A stretch of DNA of 32,861 nucleotides from Cryomorphaceae bacterium (GTDB lineage: Bacteria > Bacteroidota > Bacteroidia > Flavobacteriales_D > Crocinitomicaceae). Below are positions 26,482 to 32,861 of the stretch, piece by piece (the stretch's first letter is position 1; every line of letters starts with the position of its first letter). Both the position numbers and the translations under genes were made by a program. The notes beneath the pieces were generated by a model, which saw only the letters and a list, made by a program, of their open reading frames with translations, was not told the DNA's origin and did not search any database. The stretch is from positions 1 to 32,861 of the forward strand of contig JAJTDQ010000017.1 in the NCBI GenBank assembly GCA_021300505.1, given 5' to 3'.

Positions 26482-26961
26482 ATGCTACGCAGCTCATCAT
26501 TTTTGGCACTTTCATTATTGTTTGTCATCACATCACTTTCTTCTTGCAACAAGAAATGTGTGATCAGTAAGGAAACTTTAGACAGTGGGGTGATTATCAA
26601 AAATGTAATTTTCTACCCAAATAGTGGAAACATGACTCAAAGTATGTCATCTGCAAGTTACCTCATTAATGCGAACAGCCCATACGCAGATCGCATCGAG
26701 GTTGGTGTCAATGGTGCTGGAAAAGCACCAGTAGATTATAGCCAGTACAATGTACTGTGCCTTCCTGTTAAGGCAAAATGCAACGCGGCATTTGACCGTA
26801 AAGTTACAATTGATGATGCGAACCAAAAAGTGACCTACACCATTATTACAACGCAATGTGGTAATTGCGAACAGGAATGGTATACGGAAAACTATGTGTT
26901 GGTTCCAACATTCCCTGCGTCCTATTCTGTTACTTACGATGTTCAATATGTAAACAAGTAA
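26482..26961 (+). CDS. Lipoprotein of unknown function
   Basis: This 159-residue protein has a clear lipoprotein signal (MLRSSSFLALSLLFVITSLSSC, lipobox LSSC, Cys22). The mature part contains 'SGVIIKNVIFYPNSGNMT', a predicted beta-rich middle, and a cysteine pair in 'TQCGNCEQEW'. Further cysteines occur at the start of the mature region (CNKKC) and in the middle (LCLPVKAKC). I recognise no family. The track start 26458 is TTG; the ATG at 26482 places the signal peptide properly. It ends before a strong bidirectional terminator. A box-like TATATTTA lies 32 nt upstream. Confidence 0.7.
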   Translation: MLRSSSFLALSLLFVITSLSSCNKKCVISKETLDSGVIIKNVIFYPNSGNMTQSMSSASYLINANSPYADRIEVGVNGAGKAPVDYSQYNVLCLPVKAKCNAAFDRKVTIDDANQKVTYTIITTQCGNCEQEWYTENYVLVPTFPASYSVTYDVQYVNK

Positions 26962-26987
26962 TAAAAATAGTCTCGAATTTTCGACAT

Positions 26988-27016
26988 AAAAAAAGGGTGC
27001 TATAGCACCCTTTTTT
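26988..27016. terminator. Bidirectional intrinsic terminator between convergent lipoprotein genes
   Basis: GGGTGCTATAGCACCC (26995-27010) is a perfect palindrome preceded by seven As and followed by six Ts. It therefore works as hairpin plus T-run on both strands. It lies between the 26482 lipoprotein gene (plus) and the 46-residue lipoprotein gene (minus) and can end both transcripts. Confidence 0.93.
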
Positions 27017-27033
27017 ATTTCTTGAGGAAACGA

Positions 27034-27174
27034 TTACTTACTTGCAACATCAGATTTTGTCGTCTGATCTAGTTTACCGTATGCATCGCAACCATGTCCG
27101 CTAGTTGATTTGCACGCTGCCAAAACCAACGTTAATACAATTCCTACAAGCGTTAATGTCATCATTTTTTTCAT
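27034..27174 (-). CDS. Very small lipoprotein (46 residues)
   Basis: It has a signal peptide with lipobox (MKKMMTLTLVGIVLTLVLAAC, Cys21) and a mature peptide of only about 26 residues with a 'GHGCDAYGK' motif. The track ORF starts upstream at 27276, but the signal-peptide start at 27174 is the only sensible one. It has its own terminator (26988-27016) and a possible promoter box TATTTTCG at 27229-27222 (minus), leaving a leader of about 45 nt. The mature peptide is too short for an enzyme. A structural or envelope-stress role is possible, but I do not recognise it. Confidence 0.7.
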   Translation of the reverse strand: MKKMMTLTLVGIVLTLVLAACKSTSGHGCDAYGKLDQTTKSDVASK

Positions 27175-27221
27175 GGTTACTGTTTTAGTTTGATTGTTGT
27201 TGCTTTGTTTGTTGTGAAATG

Positions 27222-27229
27222 CGAAAATA
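27222..27229 (-). promoter_or_regulatory. Possible variant -7 box for the small lipoprotein gene
   Basis: TATTTTCG on the minus strand lies 47 nt upstream of the 27174 ATG and differs from TAnnTTTG at one base. The sequence between box and start is AC-rich with no stable fold, which suits an untranslated leader. Confidence 0.3.
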
Positions 27230-27312
27230 AAATATTTTAACCGCTTTCGTGTAAAATAATTATTCACATTTGCCATTTAATACGTAAATCATCTTTTAAG
27301 GTTACAAACCAC

Positions 27313-29004
27313 ATGAAAAAAATAATGTTTTTTGTCATTCTTGTCCTTCACACCATTGCTTTTGGACAGGAATCTTGGCAAATAACGTGGGTTGGAAAAG
27401 ATCAAACGAAAATAACCAAGCATCCAAAAGAATCTTTTAAGGATAGTCTTTCCTTACACAACTACCTCAGTCAATTTCAACAAGTGGCCATTTCAAAAGG
27501 CTACCTTCTTGCTTCATGCGACAGCATTTCATTCAAAAGTAAAACGGCGTCTGTGCTTTTTCAACCCGGGCCTAAATTTCAACAGGCAACGATACACATC
27601 GCATCAGAAGACCAGCGTTACATTCGAAATTCAATCCTGCGCGAACGGAGTATTGTAAACATGCCTTTTCTGCCTTCAGAAATTTCATCATTGATGGGGG
27701 GCATACAAAACCAACTACTTTCAGCTGGGTATCCATTTGCTCGAGTTTCATTGAACTCAATTTCTCTTGATAAGGAACAATTAGACGCACAGTTGGTCGT
27801 AGAGAAAGGACCGCTTGTGACTTGGAAGGAAATACACATTAAAGGCGACAGCACGCTTTCACCAAAGTTCATTTCAAACCTGATAGGAATACATGTCGGT
27901 GACTTATTTAACGAAACCCTTTTGAGTGAACTTGATCAAAAAATAGAACAAGTACCCTATATTAAAACCATCAAGTCATCTGCGGTTTTTTTTACCAAAG
28001 AGGGAGCTGAGCTCTTTCTCTATTTAAAAACGGAGCCGCTCAGCTCTGTAAACGGTGTATTAGGCCTCCAGCCTGACCCATTGTCGGGCAGGGTTGGTGT
28101 TACCGGAGATTTAGATTTAAAGCTCTTAAATGCACTTAAACGAGGAGAGCTGCTTTCATTGAACTGGCGAAGCATTCGTGCAAAAACACAATCGATCAAT
28201 GTGAGGGTAAACCTTCCCTTCCTTTTTTCCACGCCGATTGGAACAGATTTACGGTTTCAATTGTACAAACGAGATTCTTCTTTCCTTGAAATTAAAGCAC
28301 TTTTTGGGGTTCAATACATGCTACGCAACGGAACAACGTTTAAGGTATTCTATCAAAATGCCACATCATCTTTATTGAGTGGAAGTACAGGAAACCCAAA
28401 TTTCTCAAATCTTTCCTCTTTGCAATCGAACAATTATGGACTATCCTTTAACCGACGAAAGGTAGATTACATTCCCAACCCCTCTCGAGGATTTGCCTTT
28501 AACTTTGAAGGTTCGGTTGGAGGAAGGAAAAGTAGGTTGAATGATACTTCGGAAGTTTTAAAATCAAATGCTTTTCGTGGTACGTTGAGTGCTGAATGGT
28601 TCATTCCCATGGCGAAGCGCCACATTCTGCACATCAATACCTTGACTGAATTTTATTACGCGGATCAGATTTTCCAAAACGAAGTATTCCGATTTGGTGG
28701 ACAACAATCGTTGAGAGGTTTCAACGAAGAAGAATTGTATGCCACAACGCGATCAATCCTGTCTCTTGAGTATCGCTTTTTATTGGACAAAAACTCGAAT
28801 GTATTTGCCTTCTTTGATCAAGCCATTTATGAAAACAGGTCAACAAATTATTACAAGGACACACCTTTCGGTTTTGGATTCGGGCTTTCTTTTGGAACAA
28901 GGGCAGGAATCTTTGCTGTTTCATACGGTTTAGGCAAGCAAATGAACAATCCACTTAAACTGAATAACGGAAAGATTCACTTTGGCTATGTTGCTTATTT
29001 CTAA
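27313..29004 (+). CDS. Omp85/BamA-TamA-type outer membrane protein
   Basis: This 563-residue protein has a signal peptide (MKKIMFFVILVLHTIAFGQ). Roughly two POTRA-like units span about residues 75-240 ('LVVEKGPLVTWKEIHIKGDS', then 'GIHVGDLFNETLLSELDQKI'). A C-terminal beta-barrel follows, with the Omp85 loop-6 motif 'FRFGGQQSLRGFNEEEL' (the VRGF/Y equivalent). It ends in an aromatic residue (GYVAYF). At 563 residues it is too short for BamA of this phylum and closer to TamA-like or surface-antigen-type Omp85 proteins. Likely roles are insertion of outer-membrane proteins or lipid movement; the exact role is unknown. It converges on mlaF with an 11-nt gap. Confidence 0.82.
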   Translation: MKKIMFFVILVLHTIAFGQESWQITWVGKDQTKITKHPKESFKDSLSLHNYLSQFQQVAISKGYLLASCDSISFKSKTASVLFQPGPKFQQATIHIASEDQRYIRNSILRERSIVNMPFLPSEISSLMGGIQNQLLSAGYPFARVSLNSISLDKEQLDAQLVVEKGPLVTWKEIHIKGDSTLSPKFISNLIGIHVGDLFNETLLSELDQKIEQVPYIKTIKSSAVFFTKEGAELFLYLKTEPLSSVNGVLGLQPDPLSGRVGVTGDLDLKLLNALKRGELLSLNWRSIRAKTQSINVRVNLPFLFSTPIGTDLRFQLYKRDSSFLEIKALFGVQYMLRNGTTFKVFYQNATSSLLSGSTGNPNFSNLSSLQSNNYGLSFNRRKVDYIPNPSRGFAFNFEGSVGGRKSRLNDTSEVLKSNAFRGTLSAEWFIPMAKRHILHINTLTEFYYADQIFQNEVFRFGGQQSLRGFNEEELYATTRSILSLEYRFLLDKNSNVFAFFDQAIYENRSTNYYKDTPFGFGFGLSFGTRAGIFAVSYGLGKQMNNPLKLNNGKIHFGYVAYF

Positions 29005-29015
29005 GCAGCGAACTG

Positions 29016-29783
29016 CTACTTACGCGTTGATTGCATCGTTTGACGAATCTCTTTCATGAATTCAGACGCATACACGAAGCTCAAAACTTGGTCATCCTCA
29101 GTGGTAATAATTGATTTGCTGTCACCTTTCCACCAGCCTTTCCCTTGGTACATGAAAAGTATCGTATCACCAATCTCTATGACACTATTCATATCGTGCG
29201 TAATCACAACAGTGGTAATGTCGTACTCATAGGTGATTTCACGTATCAGATTATCAATTACAATGGAAGTCTTCGGATCTAGTCCTGAATTGGGTTCATC
29301 ACAAAAGAGGTACTTTGGATTCATTGCAATGGCCCGCGCAATACCGATACGTTTCTGCATCCCCCCACTACATTCCGATGGAAACAATTTATTCTTACCC
29401 GATAGATTAACACGTTCCAAACAAAAGTCTGCCCGATTCTGCATTTCCTTCTTGGTCATGTTCGTGAACATCGATAAGGGGAACATTACATTTTCCTCTA
29501 CCGTCATTGAATCAAAAAGTGCTGAACCTTGAAACAGCATTCCAATTTCCTTGCGAATTTCCTTTCTGCCGAGACGATCCATTTCAGAGAAATTTCTACC
29601 ATTGAAGAGCACTTGTCCGCTATCGATTTCGTGCAAACCTACGATACATTTAGCCAACACAGATTTTCCGTGACCCGATTGACCGATGATTAGATTCACC
29701 TTTCCCTTTTCGAATCGTGCATCGATGTCAAAAAGTACTTGGTTAGTGCCAAATGATTTATTCACTCCGATTACATCGATCAT
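29016..29783 (-). CDS. mlaF: ABC transporter ATP-binding protein, MlaF-like
   Basis: This 255-residue ATPase belongs to the Mla-type lipid ABC transporter. It has Walker A 'GQSGHGKSVLAKCIVG' (about residues 34-49), Q-loop 'GMLFQGSALFDSMTVEENV', ABC signature 'SECSGGMQKRIGIARAIA', Walker B 'YLFCDEPNSGLDP' and switch 'VVITHDMNSV'. 'ALFDSMTVEENV' and 'GLDP' are typical of MlaF. Its ATG overlaps the mlaE stop (ATGA). No MCE-domain gene (mlaD) follows, because the next gene downstream runs in the opposite direction. Confidence 0.9.
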   Translation of the reverse strand: MIDVIGVNKSFGTNQVLFDIDARFEKGKVNLIIGQSGHGKSVLAKCIVGLHEIDSGQVLFNGRNFSEMDRLGRKEIRKEIGMLFQGSALFDSMTVEENVMFPLSMFTNMTKKEMQNRADFCLERVNLSGKNKLFPSECSGGMQKRIGIARAIAMNPKYLFCDEPNSGLDPKTSIVIDNLIREITYEYDITTVVITHDMNSVIEIGDTILFMYQGKGWWKGDSKSIITTEDDQVLSFVYASEFMKEIRQTMQSTRK

Positions 29784-30520
29784 AAGAGCATGATTTGCGT
29801 GAGAATGAAATTGGCAATGAGGATTGCGATACTGCTACTCACTACTGCCTGTGTTGATGCTTTCCCTACATCCAACGCTCCACCCTTGGTGTAATAGCCA
29901 TAGAACGATGCGATGGAAACGATGAGAAAGCCAAAGACAATTGTTTTTGTCAAGGCATAAACAACATTATACACTTCAAAGAAAGAACGGATTCCAAGAA
30001 CATAAATCTCAGATGTAGCAAGATCACTTGAAACCAATACTGCCCATCCACCGATGAGTGAAAGTGCCATAGAAAAAATTACGAGAATAGGGAAGAACAA
30101 AATCGCTGCTGTAACCTTTGGTAAAACAAGGAATGTCAAGGAATTAACTCCCATAATTTCAAGTGCATCAATCTGTTCAGTCACGCGCATTGTGCCAATT
30201 TCAGAGGCCACATTCGACCCAACCTTACCCGCTAAAATAAGCGAGATGATGGTTGGTGAAAACTCTAAAATTGTACTTGACTGAGTGATGTATCCGATAG
30301 TGTAATCTGGCAACAAGGGGTTATCCATATTCGACGCCGTTTGCAAGGCAATGACGGCTCCCATGAATGTTGACATCAACGCAACAATTGGAATAGAATT
30401 GATCCCGATTCCTTGAATTTCTTCAAATAGCCGCTTTCTGAAAATCTGAAATTTCTCTGGTCGCGAAAACACGACGAACATCATCAGTATGTACTTGCCG
30501 ATATTTGAGATCACTTTCAT
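29780..30520 (-). CDS. mlaE: ABC transporter permease, MlaE-like
   Basis: This 246-residue inner-membrane permease of the MlaE/YrbE family pairs with MlaF to move phospholipids between membranes. It has the family features 'SIPIVALMSTFMGAVIALQT', 'ILAGKVGSNVASEIGTMRVT', 'EQIDALEIMGVNSLTFLVLP' and 'SFYGYYTKGGALDVGKASTQ', with about five to six membrane segments. It is translated before mlaF with a 4-nt ATGA overlap. It diverges from the sprT-like gene. A weak TAAATTAG box ends 6 nt before its ATG. Confidence 0.92.
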   Translation of the reverse strand: MKVISNIGKYILMMFVVFSRPEKFQIFRKRLFEEIQGIGINSIPIVALMSTFMGAVIALQTASNMDNPLLPDYTIGYITQSSTILEFSPTIISLILAGKVGSNVASEIGTMRVTEQIDALEIMGVNSLTFLVLPKVTAAILFFPILVIFSMALSLIGGWAVLVSSDLATSEIYVLGIRSFFEVYNVVYALTKTIVFGFLIVSIASFYGYYTKGGALDVGKASTQAVVSSSIAILIANFILTQIMLL

Positions 30521-30600
30521 TGGGTACTAATTTAAGTTTATTTTCCTGTATTCACAGCGGTGGACTTAAAACTTTCTCCACAAAAAGCCAACAAAACATG

Positions 30601-30608
30601 TACATTTG
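30601..30608 (+). promoter_or_regulatory. -7 box immediately upstream of the SprT-like gene
   Basis: TACATTTG is an exact TAnnTTTG match ending 5 nt before the ATG at 30614. Transcription would begin at about the first base of the start codon. No TTG is present at proper spacing upstream. Confidence 0.45.
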
Positions 30609-30613
30609 AGTCA

Positions 30614-31249
30614 ATGAAAAAAGAGCCAATTCGTTCGAAAGAAAAGGTGGCGAATGCGTTAGGTAAATACCTTCCAGAGGCATTCGTTGACTACGTTGTG
30701 ACTCTTTTTAAGGAATCAAGTGTTCGATTCAAGATTGTGCCGGGGCGTGCGACCAAGCTTGGTGACTTCCGTGCCGGGATGAATGGTGAAAAGCATACGA
30801 TTACAGTCAATGGAGACCTTAACCCCTACTCTTTTCTCATTACGACTGTGCACGAATTCGCGCATCTGCATACCTTCAATGCTTATGGAAATCGAGTTTC
30901 ACCTCACGGAGAGGAATGGAAAGCCGCTTATCGTAAACTTCTTTTACCACTTATTGATTCTTCAGCTTTGCCCGATGACCTCCGCAAAGCACTGATGAAT
31001 TCGTTGGTGCGCACAAAAGCGTCTTCCTGTTCAGATCATGGTCTTTCACGTGTATTGTTAAACTACGACAAACCGAAGGATGGTGTCATCGTGCTCGAGC
31101 ACTTGCCAAAAAATTCTACCTTTGCACTGAATGGGAAGCACTTCGTGAAGGGTGATCTCCGACGGAAACGCTATATCTGTCAGGAAGTGAAGTCCAAGCG
31201 ATCTTACCTCGTCAACAGTTTGGCGCAGGTAATTCCTCTGAATGATTAA
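30614..31249 (+). CDS. SprT-like zinc metalloprotease domain protein
   Basis: This 211-residue protein has the zincin motif 'VHEFAHLHTF' (HEFAH at residues 80-84) and a third likely zinc ligand in 'RVSPHGEEWK' (His98), as in SprT/Spartan-type domains. The C-terminal half lacks the CxxC zinc ribbon of some family members and has 'HFVKGDLRRKRYICQEVKSK'. SprT-like proteases in eukaryotes act on DNA-protein crosslinks; the role of bacterial members is unclear. The track start 30560 is GTG. The ATG at 30614 follows a perfect -7 box. The guanylyltransferase gene follows 6 nt downstream. Confidence 0.88.
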   Translation: MKKEPIRSKEKVANALGKYLPEAFVDYVVTLFKESSVRFKIVPGRATKLGDFRAGMNGEKHTITVNGDLNPYSFLITTVHEFAHLHTFNAYGNRVSPHGEEWKAAYRKLLLPLIDSSALPDDLRKALMNSLVRTKASSCSDHGLSRVLLNYDKPKDGVIVLEHLPKNSTFALNGKHFVKGDLRRKRYICQEVKSKRSYLVNSLAQVIPLND

Positions 31250-31255
31250 AAGACT

Positions 31256-32344
31256 ATGAAAGATAATTATTGTGTAATTATGGCAGGTGGTGTTGGAAGC
31301 CGTTTCTGGCCGATGTCAACTCCGCAAAAACCAAAACAATTTCTAGATGTCCTAGGCATCGGAAAGTCATTGATTCAAATGACTTACGAGCGCTTATTGC
31401 ACATTGCTCCAGCTGAGAATATTTTTGTAGTAACGAATGCTTCTTATGCATCCATCGTAAAAGAACAGTTGCCCGACATGTCAATGAACCAAATATTGAC
31501 AGAGCCAAAACGCAAAAATACAGCTCCATGTATTGCCTATGCTGCAGCAAAGATTCATGCCTTGAATCCCAATGCCACTATGGTGATTTCTCCTGCTGAT
31601 CATTTGATTATCAATCAAAATAGATTTACTGAGATCATCACAACAGCGATACATCAAGCCAATGACAATGACCGTTTGGTAACTCTTGGAATACGTCCGA
31701 CACGTCCTGATACAGGCTATGGGTATATAGAATATTCATCAGACGAAGATCTTCAGGCCGGTCAAGTTACTGAAGTGAAGCAATTCCGAGAAAAGCCAGA
31801 TTTGTTGACCGCTGAAGAATTTTTGCGAAGCGGGAATTTCTGCTGGAACTCTGGAATTTTTGTTTGGAAGTCTTCCACTGTATTGAACGCATTGTATCAA
31901 CACCAGCCTGCGCTGCATGCGCTTTTTGCGGATGATCTCTCGTTCTACAACAGCATCATTGAACAAGAACGCGTGAATGATTGCTTTGAGCGCTGTGAGG
32001 ACATTTCCATTGATTATGCGATCATGGAACATGCCGATAATGTGGATGTTGTTCTTTCCGACTTCGATTGGAGTGACTTAGGTACTTGGGGAAGTTTGGG
32101 TGGACATTTATCCAAAGATGCGCGCAACAATTCCGTGATTGGAAACAATACCCATTTGTACAATTCAGACAATTGCATTGTGAATGTTCCCAATGACAAG
32201 TTGGTGGTTCTCGATGGTTTGGACGGGTATATCGTTGTTGAATCGGATGAAATGCTTATGGTACTTAAAGCAGAGAATGAACAAGAACTAAAGAATTTCT
32301 TGAAGGATGCCGAGTCTAAGAGTCCGCAGTATTTCACGAAATAG
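31256..32344 (+). CDS. manC: Mannose-1-phosphate guanylyltransferase (GDP-mannose pyrophosphorylase)
   Basis: This 362-residue cytosolic enzyme forms GDP-mannose from mannose-1-phosphate and GTP for polysaccharide and glycoprotein synthesis. The nucleotide-binding signature 'MAGGVGSRFWPMSTPQKPKQ' lies at residues 9-28. Further conserved parts are 'EPKRKNTAPCIAYAA', 'VISPADHLI', 'RPDTGYGYIEY', 'FREKPD', 'WNSGIFVWK' and 'DFDWSDLGTWGSL'. It is the short form, without the C-terminal phosphomannose-isomerase domain of bifunctional enzymes. It lies in an operon with the SprT-like gene and ends before a strong terminator. The ManC/RfbM symbol reflects family only. Confidence 0.93.
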   Translation: MKDNYCVIMAGGVGSRFWPMSTPQKPKQFLDVLGIGKSLIQMTYERLLHIAPAENIFVVTNASYASIVKEQLPDMSMNQILTEPKRKNTAPCIAYAAAKIHALNPNATMVISPADHLIINQNRFTEIITTAIHQANDNDRLVTLGIRPTRPDTGYGYIEYSSDEDLQAGQVTEVKQFREKPDLLTAEEFLRSGNFCWNSGIFVWKSSTVLNALYQHQPALHALFADDLSFYNSIIEQERVNDCFERCEDISIDYAIMEHADNVDVVLSDFDWSDLGTWGSLGGHLSKDARNNSVIGNNTHLYNSDNCIVNVPNDKLVVLDGLDGYIVVESDEMLMVLKAENEQELKNFLKDAESKSPQYFTK

Positions 32345-32360
32345 AAAAATTTTAAACAAA

Positions 32361-32386
32361 AAAATCCCAGCTTAAACTGGGATTTT
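32361..32386. terminator. Bidirectional intrinsic terminator after manC
   Basis: AAAATCCCAG, loop CTTAAA and CTGGGATTTT make a perfect 10-bp stem with T-runs outside it on both strands. It lies 16 nt after the manC stop and 21 nt before the stop of the convergent plug-domain gene, so it can terminate both. Confidence 0.93.
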
Positions 32387-32407
32387 CTTTTTCTACCTGC
32401 TCACCTA

Positions 32408-32861
32408 CTACTGATTGCCTAGTCGGATTTGATCCGCTTCCCAGGCACGGTATAAGTCGAAATAACTTTTCGTTTCCATAACCACTACACCACCTAGTGT
32501 ATCGCCGTATTTCGCGGGGATTCCGCCTGTGTAGACCATCATACGTCCTATGGCACAGCTTGGCACATTCATCATTTCATTTCCTTTGACACCGTCAAGC
32601 ATAAAGATCATATCACCTTTTCGTGCTCCTCTGAACATCAATTCTCCATCATCCGACATCCGTGCTTCAGAAGACATGGACAATACCAATCCTTTTACAT
32701 CAAACTTACTCGGTGATTGCGCGATTTCCTCAGACGTCAACTCTTTAATTGGCAAGGAACCATATACCAGTTTCATGTCGCCCTTCGCCGAAATATTCAC
32801 CATGTCCAAGACTTGAATTGACGTAGTAAACTTTACGGTTCCAATGTTTGCAAATCCATCC
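32408..32861 (-). CDS. TonB-receptor plug-domain protein without barrel, N-terminal part beyond the window
   Basis: The reading frame stays open to the right edge ('DGFANIGTVKFTTSIQVLD' precedes the track's TTG 'start'), so the gene begins outside the window. Visible features are the end of a likely carboxypeptidase-regulatory-like beta-sandwich and then a plug-type segment: 'MFRGARKGDMIFMLDGVKGN', 'VPSCAIGRMMVYTGGIPAKY' and 'GDTLGGVVVMETKSYFD'. These correspond to the 'DG...', 'VxTGGxPAEYGD' and 'GGVVxxxTK' pattern of TonB-dependent receptor plugs. The protein ends only about 20 residues later (ADQIRLGNQ), so no beta-barrel follows. It could be a dedicated plug-like envelope protein or a receptor cut by a premature stop. 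Confidence 0.72.
   Translation of the reverse strand, partial: DGFANIGTVKFTTSIQVLDMVNISAKGDMKLVYGSLPIKELTSEEIAQSPSKFDVKGLVLSMSSEARMSDDGELMFRGARKGDMIFMLDGVKGNEMMNVPSCAIGRMMVYTGGIPAKYGDTLGGVVVMETKSYFDLYRAWEADQIRLGNQ

Noticed and set aside
29004-29017. Short hairpin AGCAG-CGAA-CTGCT between the Omp85 and mlaF stops
   Set aside because: The stem is only 5 bp with no T-run on either strand, so it is not supported as a terminator.
1-32861. Defence islands, CRISPR arrays, phage or transposon remnants
   Set aside because: No repeats with regular spacing, integrase, transposase, toxin-antitoxin pair or defence gene motif was found on either strand. The gene content is housekeeping and envelope functions.

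Overview
The window comes from the chromosome of a Bacteroidota bacterium. It is most likely Flavobacteriales, perhaps near Fluviicola/Crocinitomicaceae; the order and family are inferred from protein flavour, not from a search. Supporting signs are type IX secretion (T9SS) C-terminal sorting sequences, DUF5686 and TonB-plug proteins, many lipoproteins, '[10 protein letters not shown]' in ribosomal protein L2, fusA followed directly by rpsJ with no tuf, and TTG-N17/19-TAnnTTTG promoters in place of sigma70 boxes. Coding is dense and no intergenic stretch exceeds about 300 bases. I see no tRNA, rRNA, CRISPR array, insertion sequence, integrase or phage gene.

Left third (1-11150, minus strand): one unbroken translation-machinery cluster running rpsL-rpsG-fusA-rpsJ-rplC-rplD-rplW-rplB-rpsS-rplV-rpsC-rplP-rpmC-rpsQ-rplN-rplX-rplE-rpsN-rpsH-rplF-rplR-(rpsE cut by the window edge). 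It joins the str, S10 and spc operons. Gaps are 30 nt or less, and one clear promoter lies upstream of rpsL with a small hairpin at the predicted 5' end of the transcript.

Middle (11290-20060): a disrupted T9SS-sorted secreted protein and a lone pyruvate dehydrogenase E1 beta gene on the minus strand. Divergent from these is a plus-strand run: etfB-etfA (electron transfer flavoprotein), a bifunctional-nuclease/UVR protein, an NHS-family nucleoside transporter, a LuxE-like acyl-protein synthetase that has lost an internal segment, a half-size TauE/SafE membrane protein, an M20 amidohydrolase and a lipocalin-like lipoprotein.

Right third (20056-32861): recQ (minus), tatC, a DUF5686 outer-membrane protein, lptB, a lipoprotein, a 46-residue lipoprotein (minus), an Omp85-type outer-membrane protein, mlaF-mlaE (minus), a SprT-like metalloprotease with mannose-1-phosphate guanylyltransferase, and a plug-domain protein entering from the right edge (minus). 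Much of this region concerns the cell envelope: Tat export, LPS transport, Omp85, Mla lipid transport and GDP-mannose supply.

I found no obvious new multi-gene system. The observations most worth following are: (i) two genes broken by frame changes with apparent loss of internal sequence (11294-12098 and 17168-18012); (ii) Bacteroidota -7 boxes only 4-6 nt before the start codon of several genes, which predicts nearly leaderless mRNAs; (iii) recurrent variants of that box; and (iv) a TonB-plug protein that ends without a beta-barrel.
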